Translations under genes and position numbers: made by a program
Origin: Petrimonas sp. IBARAKI
GTDB taxonomy: Bacteria; Bacteroidota; Bacteroidia; Bacteroidales; Dysgonomonadaceae
Assembly: GCA_002356435.2 (NCBI GenBank)
Contig: AP018040.2
Coordinates: 744,001-808,000 of the forward strand
DNA: 64,000 bases
Reading direction: 5' to 3'
Part shown: piece after piece, positions 17,471-25,809 of the stretch
Layout of the letters: every line of letters begins with the position of its first letter
Numbering within the stretch: position 1 is the first letter of the stretch
Notes under the pieces: generated by a model
Told to the model about the DNA's origin: nothing
The model's database searches: none
Seen by the model: only the letters and a program-made list of their open reading frames with translations

Positions 17471-17887
17471 ATGTCGCGTCCCAAACAAAACCGAAAAATA
17501 TCCATTCCTCCCCTGATGCAGGGATTTAAGCCGTTTGGCATCCCTCGGAAAATGTTGAAGGAGGTTACTTTATTGTATGATGAATATGAGGCCATCCGTT
17601 TGGTAGACTACGAAGGCTTGCATCAGGAACAGGCAGCGAGGCAGATGAACGTATCTCGGCCTACCTTGACGCGTATTTACGAACAGGCCCGTAAGACTCT
17701 TGCTCAGGCTTTGGTGGAAGGGAACATGGTCAATATTTTGGGTGGCAATGTGCAGTTCGATAGGGAATGGTTTCGCTGTAGACGTTGTTACAAATTGATC
17801 GAAGGGAGAGAGAATCATGTTCGTTGCAAGGACTGCAAAACATATGGAAACGACGAGTTAATGCCAATAAATGCAGAAGGGAAATGA
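17471..17887 (+). CDS. DUF134 family DNA-binding-like protein
   Basis: A 138-residue DUF134 protein. Residues 1-50 carry the family opening (SRPKQNRKI, then FKPFGIP), followed by a sigma-70-region-4-like helix-turn-helix: LLYDEYEAIRLVDYEGL, then QEQAARQMNVSRPTLTRIY at about 56-74. The C-terminal part has two CxxC pairs, CRRC and CKDC, with spacing that suggests a small zinc or iron ribbon. The most economical reading is a metal-sensing transcription regulator of this cluster, but no target has been shown. Its stop overlaps the start of the next gene (ATGA). Confidence 0.85.
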   Translation: MSRPKQNRKISIPPLMQGFKPFGIPRKMLKEVTLLYDEYEAIRLVDYEGLHQEQAARQMNVSRPTLTRIYEQARKTLAQALVEGNMVNILGGNVQFDREWFRCRRCYKLIEGRENHVRCKDCKTYGNDELMPINAEGK

Positions 17888-18717
17888 AAATTGCGGTGCT
17901 GTCTGATAATCGGGCTGAGGGTGGGTCGCTGGAGCCGGAACACGGGCTTTCCCTCTATCTGGAAACTGCGCAATTCAGCTGTTTGCTTGATGTGGGAGCT
18001 TCTGACCGGTTTATAAGGAATGCTGAAAAGATGAATATTGATATCCGTGCAGTAGATTTTGTATTTATCTCTCACGGGCATATGGATCATATCGGCGGTT
18101 TGCCTGCCTTCCTGGAGTTTAACCAAACGGCGCCTGTTTATCTCTCAGAAAACCTGTTGAGTCAAATCTATTACTCCGAAAGAAACGGATTTCACCGGAT
18201 AAGCCTCGATGTGGATCTTACACCTTATGAAGACCGTTTTGTCAATGTGGGGCCAGGAATTGTTTTCAGTCATGAGCTTACCTTGTCTATGGCCTCTTCC
18301 CGTCAGTATCCCCGTCCCAAAGCAAATCAGGCCTTGTACAAGGATGCCGGAGAAGGAATTGTTCCGGACGATTTCAACCATGAGATCATTTTTGCTTTTG
18401 GTTCGGAGCAACTGTTTGTCTATAGCGGTTGCGCACATAGGGGGCTCTTGAATATCCTGGATTCCGTCAGGTTGTCCACCGGGAAAAAAGTGGGAACACT
18501 GATGGGCGGCTTTCATCTGCTCGATAGTGAAAAAGGACGGCTGTATGAATCTCCGGATGAAATAGATTCAATTGCTTTAGCGCTTAAAGCGAATTATCCG
18601 GAGACCAACTTCATTACAGGACATTGTACTGGAGAAAAGGTTTATGAACGGCTCCGGAATAAATTGGAAAATCAACTGAACCGGTTTTACACCGGATACA
18701 CAACAATAATTGAATAA
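17884..18717 (+). CDS. Metallo-beta-lactamase fold hydrolase
   Basis: A 277-residue soluble metallo-hydrolase. The start at 17884 overlaps the DUF134 stop and begins MKIAVLSDNR; the longer frame upstream is not protein-like. The metal motif SHGHMDH is at residues 63-69 (H64, H66, D68, H69), with later metal-ligand candidates in GCAHRGLLN and ITGHCTGE. It resembles the COG1237 subgroup, related to dihydropterin-(ribofuranosyl)aminobenzene-phosphate synthase-like proteins, rather than lactamases. Substrate is unknown. It lies inside the DUF5320-DUF134-NifX cluster and is probably co-translated with DUF134. Confidence 0.88.
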   Translation: MKIAVLSDNRAEGGSLEPEHGLSLYLETAQFSCLLDVGASDRFIRNAEKMNIDIRAVDFVFISHGHMDHIGGLPAFLEFNQTAPVYLSENLLSQIYYSERNGFHRISLDVDLTPYEDRFVNVGPGIVFSHELTLSMASSRQYPRPKANQALYKDAGEGIVPDDFNHEIIFAFGSEQLFVYSGCAHRGLLNILDSVRLSTGKKVGTLMGGFHLLDSEKGRLYESPDEIDSIALALKANYPETNFITGHCTGEKVYERLRNKLENQLNRFYTGYTTIIE

Positions 18718-18729
18718 AAAAACTGAAGC

Positions 18730-19116
18730 ATGAAAATTGCATTACCTACAAAAGAGAACAATCAAATCGATGCGCATTTCGGGCATTGTGAATTTTACAC
18801 CATCTATACGGTTTCTGAAAACAACGAAATAACAGATAAACAAATACTTCGTTCACCAGCCGGTTGTGGTTGCAAGTCGAATATTGCTTTTGATCTGTCC
18901 CAAATGGATGTAAAGATGATGCTTGCCGGCGGTATCGGAGAGGGGGCAAGCAGCAAACTTTCATCCTATAATATTGAGGTTATACGGAATTGTCAGGGGG
19001 ATGTGGATGAATTGGTGAACGCATACCTGGCGGGTAACCTGAAAGATGGAGGAGCAAGCTGCCGGTCGCACGCGCATGGAAGGCATCACGACTGCAGTAC
19101 TAACCATAAAGACTAG
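18730..19116 (+). CDS. NifX/NifB-type dinitrogenase cofactor-binding domain protein
   Basis: A 128-residue protein of the dinitrogenase iron-molybdenum cofactor-binding family (COG1433). It has the opening MKIALPTKENNQIDAHFGHC, where the HFGH histidines and cysteine can contact an iron-sulfur precursor, then PAGCGCKSN and the AGGIGEGASSKL turn. The C-terminus is rich in His and Cys (CRSHAHGRHHDC), suggesting a metal-binding tail. There are no nitrogenase genes in the window, so it is more likely to handle an Fe-S or Mo/Fe cofactor for another enzyme, or to act as a sensor. It is the last gene of the cluster, 12 bases after the hydrolase. Confidence 0.88.
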   Translation: MKIALPTKENNQIDAHFGHCEFYTIYTVSENNEITDKQILRSPAGCGCKSNIAFDLSQMDVKMMLAGGIGEGASSKLSSYNIEVIRNCQGDVDELVNAYLAGNLKDGGASCRSHAHGRHHDCSTNHKD

Positions 19117-19181
19117 CGGCTATATGCCATTGTTTGTGCTGCAGGATCCTGTGGAGTAGCCCAAGAGCGTATGGGGCTGGT

Positions 19182-19583
19182 TTATTTTTCAATTTCTTCC
19201 ATGTCGTGTAAATGCAGGTTTAGCGACCGCATCGAAATTTGTATCTCGCGTACGCATATGGCTAAAGAAACTATAAGCAGGATCAATGCAATGCCAAAGA
19301 TGTAGCCGGCTGCATTATACATTTTTATATAAATGAAGAACATGCTTACCACACACAACAAAAGGCTCATTATTCCGTAAACCTGCATGCTCTGGATGAG
19401 GTTTAGCCTTTTTCGTAAATTGGCAATTTGCGGAAGTGCTACTGAACTTTTATCTTCGATCACTTTCTCTTTCAGGTTTCTCACCAGTTGTGCATAAGAC
19501 AAGAACCGGTTGGTGTAGGCAAGCATCAGTAAGGATATAGCCGAAAACAACAGCGACGGCGTAGTTAAACTTAATTGTTCCAT
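19182..19583 (-). CDS. DUF2721 membrane protein
   Basis: A 133-residue inner-membrane protein. Three hydrophobic segments lie at about residues 8-26, 66-86 and 92-110, with a charged cytoplasmic loop between the first two (RNLKEKVIEDKSS, then LRKRLNLIQSMQVYG). The arrangement and the LRKRLNLI motif match DUF2721, a family of unknown function. It is convergent with the NifX-like gene and starts 21 bases after the end of murF-alr on the same strand, so it may be read through from that operon. Confidence 0.8.
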   Translation of the reverse strand: MEQLSLTTPSLLFSAISLLMLAYTNRFLSYAQLVRNLKEKVIEDKSSVALPQIANLRKRLNLIQSMQVYGIMSLLLCVVSMFFIYIKMYNAAGYIFGIALILLIVSLAICVREIQISMRSLNLHLHDMEEIEK

Positions 19584-19604
19584 CTTGTTTATAATTGGAT
19601 TGTT

Positions 19605-22073
19605 TTATTCTTTTACGTATATACGCTTTACACGGGGAGAAATGGAAGTCAGGATTTCGTAAGGGATGGTGTCTATGCTTTCGGCTACCTCCAATACCGG
19701 CAGGTTTTCACCGAAGACGATCACCGAATCACCTTCCTTCGCATCGATGCCGGTAATGTCAATCATACAGAGGTCCATGCAGACATTTCCCACGATGGGG
19801 GCATATTTGCCGTTTATCCATACTTTTCCTTTCCTGTTCCCTGATTTTCTGTCCAGCCCGTCGGCATAGCCAATTCGGATAGTGGCTATTTTCGCATCGC
19901 GGTTTAGGGCCTCTTTCCTTCCGTAGCCTACCGTCTCGTGGTTTGGGATCTCCTGGATCTGCAGAATGGTAGTTTTGAGTGTGGAGACGTTCTTCAGCCC
20001 GTTTAATCCGCTTGCGCTCACTCCGTATAATCCTATTCCCAGGCGAACCATATCCCATTGTGCGTTGATAAATCGTTCAATGCCTGCGGAATTTAGGATG
20101 TGTTTCCAGACAGGATATCCCAGTTTCTCCCCAATTTCCCGGTGGGCGACATCAATAATATCGATCTGTTCCTGTGTAAAGCTGTCGAACATCCAGCTTT
20201 CACTAGCAGCGAGGTGGGAGAAAACCGACTTCACCTTTAATCCTTTTTGTGATTTTAACCTTTCCAGGAGTTCCGGTATCTGAGCGGGAAGGAATCCCAA
20301 CCGGTGCATGCCGGTGTCAATCTTCAGGTGAATGGGATAGTTGGTTATGCCGCGTCTTTCGGCTTCCCGGATAAATGCATCCAATATCCTGAAATTATAC
20401 ACTTCGGGTTCCAGGTCTTTCGAAAACAACTCCTCAAATCCGTTAACTTCCGGGTTCAACACAATTATCGGAGTGGAAATGCCTTCCTTTCTCAACTCAA
20501 TTCCTTCCTCCGCAACGGCGACGGCAAAATATGCGCAACGGTGATATTGAAGCGTCTTGGCAATTTCCACGGCGCCGGCTCCATATCCGTTGGCTTTCAC
20601 CATGCAGATGAGTTTCGTTTGCGGGGATATTCTCGATTTATAGAAGTTGAAGTTATGAACGAGGGCATCCAGGTCGACCTCCAGTACGGTTTCGTGAATC
20701 CGTTGTTCCAGAAGCTCGTTGATCTGCTCGAAATGATATCTCCGGGCGCCTTTCAACAGAATCAGCTCGTTTTCGAATTCTTTCCATATATTGGACCGGA
20801 TGAAATCTTCGGTAGAGCGGAAAAAGTGTTTCTCCCGGACAGTGAATACCTCACTGTTCTCACAAATATCGTGTCCGATCCCGATAAGCTTTTCGATCCC
20901 GCTTTGCTGCACCAGTTCTGCTACATGTTTGTATAGCGATTTCGGCAATAACCCCGTTTGCAGGATATCGGAGATAATCAGCGTTTTTTTCAACGATTGT
21001 TCTACTTTTCGCTGTTGCTGGAAATCGAGCGCGATCTTTATGGAATTAATGTCTGAATTGTATGTGTCGTTGATGATGGTGCAGTTGTTTTTTCCTTGAC
21101 GTACGTCCAGGCGCATCGCTACAGGCTCCAGTTTCATCATGCGTTCTGAGATTGTCCCGGGCTTAACGTTTAAGTAAAGCATAACAGCCAGGCAGCTGAT
21201 GGCGTTCTCAATGGATGCCTCATCTGTAAATGGTATGGAGACGGAGTACTCGAAGTTGAGGAACGAGTAATGAATGGTGGTTTTGTTTCCGTTTTTTTCC
21301 GTTTTACGGATGTAAAGCGGGGCATCGGGGTCTTTTCGAGACCAACAAAACGATTTTTGCGACAATACCATCCTGTCGGCTGATTGATTAATGATCTTGT
21401 TGTCCTCTTCGTAAATAAACACGTTGCTGTTAACGAAAAGTTCCATTTTCTCCATGCACTTCTGTTGCTGTGAGGAGAAATTTTCCTGATGTGCTTCCCC
21501 CAGCTTCGTGAAAACACCGATCGTGGGGCGGATAACCGGTTCCAGATACTTCATCTCATCGGGTTGGGAGATCCCGGCTTCGAATATGGCTAAGGTGGTG
21601 TTTTCGGTCATTTCCCAGACGGACAACGGAACGCCGGTTTGGGAGTTGTAGCTCCGGGGTGAGCGGGTGATGTTGTAGTCTTCCTCCAGAAGCTGGTACA
21701 GCCACTCTTTGACAATGGTTTTTCCGTTGCTTCCGGTTATCCCGATGACGGGGATACTGAACTGTTTCCGGTGATAGGCCGCTAGTTTCTGCAGTGCGTG
21801 AAGCGTGTTGGTAACTTTCAGGAAGTTGACATCCGTAAAGGATTTCCATTCCGGAAAAAGCTTGGTCACCACGAAGTTCCTTACGCCCGATCCGTATAAA
21901 TCGGAAATGAATTTGTGCGCATCGTTTTGTTTGGTTTCGATGGCGAAGAACAGTGTTTCCTGCGGAGAGCTTAGTTTTCGGCTGTCGGTAAGCAACAGCG
22001 ATATTTCACCCTCGGCAATATTTTGATTCTTTATGCCCAGTATAGAGGCTATTTTAAGGATGGAATACTTCAT
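19605..22073 (-). CDS. Bifunctional MurF ligase / alanine racemase
   Basis: A fused enzyme of 822 residues typical of Bacteroidota. The N-terminal half is UDP-MurNAc-tripeptide:D-Ala-D-Ala ligase, with the ATP motif GITGSNGKT at 111-119 and a NDTYNSD motif in the middle domain. The C-terminal half, from about residue 455, is a fold-III alanine racemase with the PLP lysine in MVKANGYGAG (near 490), MHRLGF, the active-site tyrosine in VGYGRKEAL (near 716) and NVCMDLCMIDIT. One polypeptide thus makes D-Ala and adds D-Ala-D-Ala to the peptidoglycan precursor. The start at 22073 overlaps the GSCFA stop by 4 bases; the in-frame extension to 22115 is out of context. Confidence 0.95.
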   Translation of the reverse strand: MKYSILKIASILGIKNQNIAEGEISLLLTDSRKLSSPQETLFFAIETKQNDAHKFISDLYGSGVRNFVVTKLFPEWKSFTDVNFLKVTNTLHALQKLAAYHRKQFSIPVIGITGSNGKTIVKEWLYQLLEEDYNITRSPRSYNSQTGVPLSVWEMTENTTLAIFEAGISQPDEMKYLEPVIRPTIGVFTKLGEAHQENFSSQQQKCMEKMELFVNSNVFIYEEDNKIINQSADRMVLSQKSFCWSRKDPDAPLYIRKTEKNGNKTTIHYSFLNFEYSVSIPFTDEASIENAISCLAVMLYLNVKPGTISERMMKLEPVAMRLDVRQGKNNCTIINDTYNSDINSIKIALDFQQQRKVEQSLKKTLIISDILQTGLLPKSLYKHVAELVQQSGIEKLIGIGHDICENSEVFTVREKHFFRSTEDFIRSNIWKEFENELILLKGARRYHFEQINELLEQRIHETVLEVDLDALVHNFNFYKSRISPQTKLICMVKANGYGAGAVEIAKTLQYHRCAYFAVAVAEEGIELRKEGISTPIIVLNPEVNGFEELFSKDLEPEVYNFRILDAFIREAERRGITNYPIHLKIDTGMHRLGFLPAQIPELLERLKSQKGLKVKSVFSHLAASESWMFDSFTQEQIDIIDVAHREIGEKLGYPVWKHILNSAGIERFINAQWDMVRLGIGLYGVSASGLNGLKNVSTLKTTILQIQEIPNHETVGYGRKEALNRDAKIATIRIGYADGLDRKSGNRKGKVWINGKYAPIVGNVCMDLCMIDITGIDAKEGDSVIVFGENLPVLEVAESIDTIPYEILTSISPRVKRIYVKE

Positions 22074-23059
22074 TGTTTTATTTTTTTTGTTAATTCTTCC
22101 GTTTCCCGGCGACAATCTATTCGGGGGTGATTTTGCCGGAACAGAATCAGTTTTTGTAACGTTTGCTTTAAAAATTGACGGTAGTTTTCGGTTGATTCAT
22201 TCAACGGTACGTGGTTTAGAGAGCGGCTTATCTGATTCCATTCTGAGATGGCGTCTTGGGTCTCTCTCCGGAAAAAGGTTTTGCAAAAGCGCTCCCATAT
22301 GTAATCGGTGGCAACACCAGATGGATGCATCATGTCCTCTGCAAAGAAACGGTAGTCACGCAGTTCGTCCAATAAAATCTCATAGGCCGGAAAGTAAGTG
22401 AGTGCGGATGTAAACATTTCCTGCAATTCGTCTATTGCCAGATGAAGGATGGATTTGCTGATCTGATTTTCGTGGGCACCGTCTTTCCAGTGCCGGATGG
22501 GTGAAACGGTAAAAATAAATCTTGCAGCAGGATTAAGTGCCGAGATGGTGTTGATGACGCCGCTCCATTCCTTTACGATTGCTTTGACCGTTAATCGTTC
22601 CCTTATAAAGGTGTCCGGTGGAAATTTGTGGCAATTGGCCACGACTTCTCCTGTCGATTTCAGTTTGTAAACGTAAGCCGTGCCAAAAGTGATGAAGAAT
22701 ACATCTGTCCGGGGAATAAATGCTGCTGCTTCGGCAAACATCCGGGAAATGTTTTCCATGCACTTGTTTTTGTCAGGATGGGAAAACCGGCCATGATGCA
22801 TGAAACTTTGGTAAACGCCGTTGTGGAAAATAAGGTCGGTTCCGCTGAAATTCCGGTTGGAAAGCAATCGATTTACAACTGCCGCAACGGAGAACGGATT
22901 GTACACGATCCCGAAAGGGTTCACATTTGCCTGAAACTTGTATTCCAGCAGTTTGGAACCCATGTTCTCCGAAAAACAAGAGCCGAACAGCATTATCCCT
23001 GTGGAATGATCAATCCGGAAAGTTGATTCCGGAATAATTACCGGTGTCCTGAAATCCAT
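22070..23059 (-). CDS. GSCFA domain protein
   Basis: A 329-residue protein of the GSCFA family, named for the motif seen here as GSCFSE at residues 26-31. The catalytic-like serine/cysteine of that motif, VYNPFSVAAVVNR and the C-terminal ATDYIWERF support an SGNH-hydrolase-like fold; no substrate is known. I chose the ATG at 23059 (MDFRTPVI), because the longer frame begins with TTG inside a predicted promoter element. It precedes murF-alr with a 4-base overlap, so the pair is co-translated, which links GSCFA to peptidoglycan precursor synthesis by context only. Confidence 0.9.
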   Translation of the reverse strand: MDFRTPVIIPESTFRIDHSTGIMLFGSCFSENMGSKLLEYKFQANVNPFGIVYNPFSVAAVVNRLLSNRNFSGTDLIFHNGVYQSFMHHGRFSHPDKNKCMENISRMFAEAAAFIPRTDVFFITFGTAYVYKLKSTGEVVANCHKFPPDTFIRERLTVKAIVKEWSGVINTISALNPAARFIFTVSPIRHWKDGAHENQISKSILHLAIDELQEMFTSALTYFPAYEILLDELRDYRFFAEDMMHPSGVATDYIWERFCKTFFRRETQDAISEWNQISRSLNHVPLNESTENYRQFLKQTLQKLILFRQNHPRIDCRRETEELTKKIKQ

Positions 23060-23077
23060 CGCAAATAAATTCTTGTA

Positions 23078-23085
23078 CAAAAATA
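23078..23085 (-). promoter_or_regulatory. Candidate -7 promoter element of GSCFA-murF-alr
   Basis: On the minus strand this is TATTTTTG, matching TAnnTTTG, with TTTCG 19 bases upstream as a weak -33. The start codon at 23059 would have a leader of only about 12 bases, which also argues against the TTG start at 23080. Confidence 0.5.
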
Positions 23086-23153
23086 GCGATTAACCTTCCA
23101 ACTTCGAAATCTGAATGATTATAATTTGTGAAAAGGGGAAATGAAATGGCTAT

Positions 23154-23182
23154 AAAAAAGGAAAGGTTGTCTCACGACAACC
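23154..23182 (-). terminator. Terminator of the predicted small RNA
   Basis: Perfect 7-bp stem (23165-23171 with 23176-23182), a four-base loop, then a T-rich tail on the minus strand including six consecutive T residues. No minus-strand protein gene ends just upstream; the nearest ends at 23345. Confidence 0.8.
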
Positions 23183-23222
23183 AATCTTCATTGTTAACCT
23201 TAAATCTAATACCATGAAAAAC
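23154..23222 (-). ncRNA. Probable small RNA of about 70 nucleotides
   Basis: In the gap between the methyltransferase and GSCFA genes, the minus strand has TATATTTG (23236-23229), a perfect -7 element. About 45 bases further on comes an ideal hairpin: GGTTGTC (23182-23176), loop GTGA, GACAACC (23171-23165), followed by TTTCCTTTTTT. The roughly 70-base interval has no ORF of useful size. A promoter and terminator this close together define a short free-standing transcript. I have an impression of very similar sequences in other Bacteroidales genomes, but could not verify it. Confidence 0.6.
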
Positions 23223-23228
23223 ACAGTG

Positions 23229-23236
23229 CAAATATA
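23229..23236 (-). promoter_or_regulatory. -7 promoter element of the predicted small RNA
   Basis: TATATTTG on the minus strand, matching TAnnTTTG exactly. The -33 region is a T-rich stretch with no exact TTTG. Confidence 0.55.
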
Positions 23237-23344
23237 AAGGCTTTTTTTACACTAAAAAAATATTTCAGGGGAAAAATCGCTCTATTTTGCATCAATTAAC
23301 CTAAAAATGCTGTTTTGAATGAATAATAAGTGTTTTTTCACACT

Positions 23345-24544
23345 TTATTCTACGAATAAAACCAATCCTTTCAGGTATTCACCCTCGGGGTGATAAATGT
23401 TAATGGGATGATCGGCCGGTTGGGTAAGTTGGTGCAGAATGCTGACCTTCCTTCCCGAAATAGCGGCTGCACTGAAAACTGCCAGGCGGAACTGTTCTTT
23501 GTTAATGGCCTGGGAACAGGAGAAGGTGAACAGGATTCCTTCCTGTTTTATTTTCTCCAATGCTGCCAGGTTGAGTCTTTTGTACCCTTGCAGGGCATTG
23601 CTGATGGCTCCTCGGTGCTTGGCAAATGCCGGCGGATCAAGAACAATCAGGTCGTAAGCATTCGCTGTAGATGCCTTCAGGAATTTAAACGCATCTTCCG
23701 AGAAAGAGGTGTGTCGGGGTTCTTCTCCGAAGTTGAGCCTTATATTCTCGTCGGTAAGTGATACGGCTTTGGCAGAACTGTCGACGGAATGAACCGACCG
23801 GGCCCCTCCGCGCAGCGCGTATACAGAGAATCCTCCAGTATAGCAAAACATGTTCAGTACGTCTTTACCGGCAGCATACTTTTCGAGCAACCGGCGATTT
23901 TCACGTTGATCAATAAAGAAGCCGGTTTTCTGCCCGCGCAGCCAATCGATATTGAATCTCAATCCGTTTTCCAGGGCGACGGGGTCTACGTTTTGCCCGC
24001 CCAGCAGGTAATCGTTGTCGGCTTCAATGCCTGCTTTAAAGGGAAGTGTCCCTTCTGATTTATAAAAAATATTTTCAAGGTTATCTTTTCCCAGTACACG
24101 CTGTAATGCGTCAACGATTTTTTCTTTATCGCCATCCATTCCTACAGAATGTGCCTGGACTACCGCCGTTTTTCCGTACATGTCGATAATAAGTCCCGGT
24201 AAATGGTCTCCTTCGCCATGAATCAACCGGAAGGTGTTGTTGCCAGCGTGCAACAATCCAATCTTCATGCGCATCCGGTATGCGGAAGAAATGCGACGCG
24301 CGTAGAAATCCTCATTTATGGTTTCGTCTGTAAAGGACAATATGCGGACGGAAATGCTGCCGACCTGGTAGTGCCCTACACCCAGGAATTCTCCACTGGC
24401 AGAAAAAACCCGTACAATGTCTCCTTCCTGAATGCCTTGCCCAGTTTTGGCGATGGCGCCGGAAAAGACCCAGGGATGAAACCGCTTGAGTGATTCTTCT
24501 TTTCTGGGGCGCAGGATGATCTGATTTGTTTTATTCGCTCCCAT
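23345..24544 (-). CDS. 23S rRNA methyltransferase, RlmI-type
   Basis: A 399-residue class I SAM-dependent methyltransferase with an N-terminal PUA domain (about 8-85, LRPRKEESLKRFHPWVFSGAI). A central domain contains LIHGEGDHLPGLIIDMYG, and the Rossmann domain has motif I DVLNMFCYTGGFSVYAL (near 228) and motif IV VLDPPAFAKHRG (near 305). This is the architecture of RlmI, which makes m5C in 23S rRNA; the exact target site is not certain for Bacteroidota homologues. It overlaps the end of the upstream exonuclease gene by 14 bases and is the last gene of the DUF5063-exonuclease-methyltransferase unit. Confidence 0.88.
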   Translation of the reverse strand: MGANKTNQIILRPRKEESLKRFHPWVFSGAIAKTGQGIQEGDIVRVFSASGEFLGVGHYQVGSISVRILSFTDETINEDFYARRISSAYRMRMKIGLLHAGNNTFRLIHGEGDHLPGLIIDMYGKTAVVQAHSVGMDGDKEKIVDALQRVLGKDNLENIFYKSEGTLPFKAGIEADNDYLLGGQNVDPVALENGLRFNIDWLRGQKTGFFIDQRENRRLLEKYAAGKDVLNMFCYTGGFSVYALRGGARSVHSVDSSAKAVSLTDENIRLNFGEEPRHTSFSEDAFKFLKASTANAYDLIVLDPPAFAKHRGAISNALQGYKRLNLAALEKIKQEGILFTFSCSQAINKEQFRLAVFSAAAISGRKVSILHQLTQPADHPINIYHPEGEYLKGLVLFVE

Positions 24545-25109
24545 TGCTGATCAGGTGGTTGTAAATACGTAGGCAGGCCCATGCATCCATAGCTGCGTAA
24601 TTTTTTTGAGCTTCGCTCAGGACGCTGGCTTCCCAATTGGAGAGGCGTTGATTTTTAGAAATCTTTTTCCCAAAAAGGATAGCATAGATCCGTTGCAAAC
24701 CGTTGTCGTCAATGTCGTATTCATCAACAAAAGACTGCAGGTCGATAAAGTTTTGCGGTTTTTTGTCGGAGCGTTTTCGGATGGCGGCAAAATCGTCACG
24801 AAGTGAAAGTCCTATTTTCTTGATGTCCGGGTTGCAGATGATTTCGTCCAGTTCATCGGGATATCCGATTTTGTTTAACCGGAAGAGATAACATACCTCC
24901 ATGGTGGAAAGCTGCATCAGCGCCACTTTGTGAGTCTGTCCCCGTTTAAATGCCGGTTTGGTTTCCGTGTCAAACCCTAATCGGGAATGTTTCATCAGGT
25001 CAGCCACCGCTTTCTCTACTTCACTTTCGTGATCTACAACTATTGTCTTTCCAGCAAAAACCTCTGACGGAAGTTCTGCTACTGCTTCTTTTGAAATGGT
25101 TAATCCCAC
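24531..25109 (-). CDS. 3'-5' exonuclease, RNase D/DEDDy type
   Basis: A 192-residue exonuclease domain protein. The DEDDy residues are visible: D47 and E49 in LGFDTETKP, an aspartate in SLRDDFAAI, and a tyrosine/aspartate pair in NYAAMDAWACLRIY. I set the start at the GTG at 25109, preceded by a strong GAGGAGG ribosome-binding site within the end of the DUF5063 gene; the longer open frame simply reads through that gene out of phase. It overlaps DUF5063 by 10 bases and the methyltransferase by 14, implying coupled translation. It probably trims structured RNA 3' ends (inference). Confidence 0.88.
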   Translation of the reverse strand: MGLTISKEAVAELPSEVFAGKTIVVDHESEVEKAVADLMKHSRLGFDTETKPAFKRGQTHKVALMQLSTMEVCYLFRLNKIGYPDELDEIICNPDIKKIGLSLRDDFAAIRKRSDKKPQNFIDLQSFVDEYDIDDNGLQRIYAILFGKKISKNQRLSNWEASVLSEAQKNYAAMDAWACLRIYNHLISNGSE

Positions 25110-25675
25110 AAATCCTCCTCGTTTAAATCGGTTTCCAGTAGATTGTCTTTCTCTTCGCTGTGGTAAAGTACGGAGTGTAACGGTCTCAATACATTGATCA
25201 GTTTTTGTCCCCAGTATGCCTGAAAGTTTTGTTGGCAAATGAGAAGTGCGTCATTCATCTGATCGGTCAAGCCATATTGATAAACCGAAACAAAATTCCT
25301 TACATCCTGATAGATGTCGGCGATATTTTCCGAAACAAATGCTGAAACCGGACGTTCGCTGTATTTCATATCCTCAACAAAAACATCCAGATAAACATCC
25401 TCCTCGCCCATGATGGATGAAACAGTGGCCGATACTCGGGTATAATCCTCTTCTTTGACAAACGTTTCGGGAGATTCATCGTTTATTTCCACAGTTTGAG
25501 GCAGGAGCGACGCCTTGATGTACATCAGGGGCAGGAGCTTGAGCATCTTGTCGATCCACTTTTCCCGCGAGGCAATTTCTTCCTTTTCCAGAAAGGCGCA
25601 AAATTCTACGGCGACCGTCACGAAATCGATTACGGTAGATGAGTAAACTATATTGTCGGATTCTTTATTCAACAT
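25100..25675 (-). CDS. DUF5063 family protein
   Basis: A 191-residue soluble, mostly helical and acidic protein of DUF5063, which I recognise from Bacteroidota genomes where it precedes the RNase D-like exonuclease, as here. Features are a start SSTVIDFVTVAVEFCAFLE, the segment MYIKASLLPQTVE and an acidic C-terminus ending EEDLWD. No catalytic motif, signal peptide or membrane segment is visible, and the function is unknown. The constant neighbours suggest an RNA-processing partner role. Its own 3' end carries the ribosome-binding site of the exonuclease. Confidence 0.82.
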   Translation of the reverse strand: MLNKESDNIVYSSTVIDFVTVAVEFCAFLEKEEIASREKWIDKMLKLLPLMYIKASLLPQTVEINDESPETFVKEEDYTRVSATVSSIMGEEDVYLDVFVEDMKYSERPVSAFVSENIADIYQDVRNFVSVYQYGLTDQMNDALLICQQNFQAYWGQKLINVLRPLHSVLYHSEEKDNLLETDLNEEDLWD

Positions 25676-25694
25676 TTTATTACCAATTGTACTG

Positions 25695-25702
25695 CAAAAG
25701 TA
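25695..25702 (-). promoter_or_regulatory. Candidate -7 promoter element of the DUF5063 operon
   Basis: TACTTTTG on the minus strand, 20 bases before the DUF5063 start codon. TTG lies 16 bases upstream of it, a little closer than usual. Confidence 0.5.
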
Positions 25703-25779
25703 CTCATTTATTTTCAGACAACGATGAGGGTAATGCTCAATTCAATAGAGATTAAGCGTGGTTTATCCGGAAAAAGACT

Positions 25780-25787
25780 TACTTTTG
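25780..25787 (+). promoter_or_regulatory. Candidate -7 promoter element of the symporter gene
   Basis: TACTTTTG, 23 bases before the symporter start codon, divergent from the DUF5063 promoter. No clear -33 TTTG. Confidence 0.45.
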
Positions 25788-25809
25788 CGCTAAATTTTTT
25801 ATCCGGAAA

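Noticed and set aside
23213-23236. Seven-codon plus-strand frame starting ATGAAAAACACAG
   Set aside because: It is the complement of the small-RNA promoter and start region. It is far too short to be a gene and has no ribosome-binding site.
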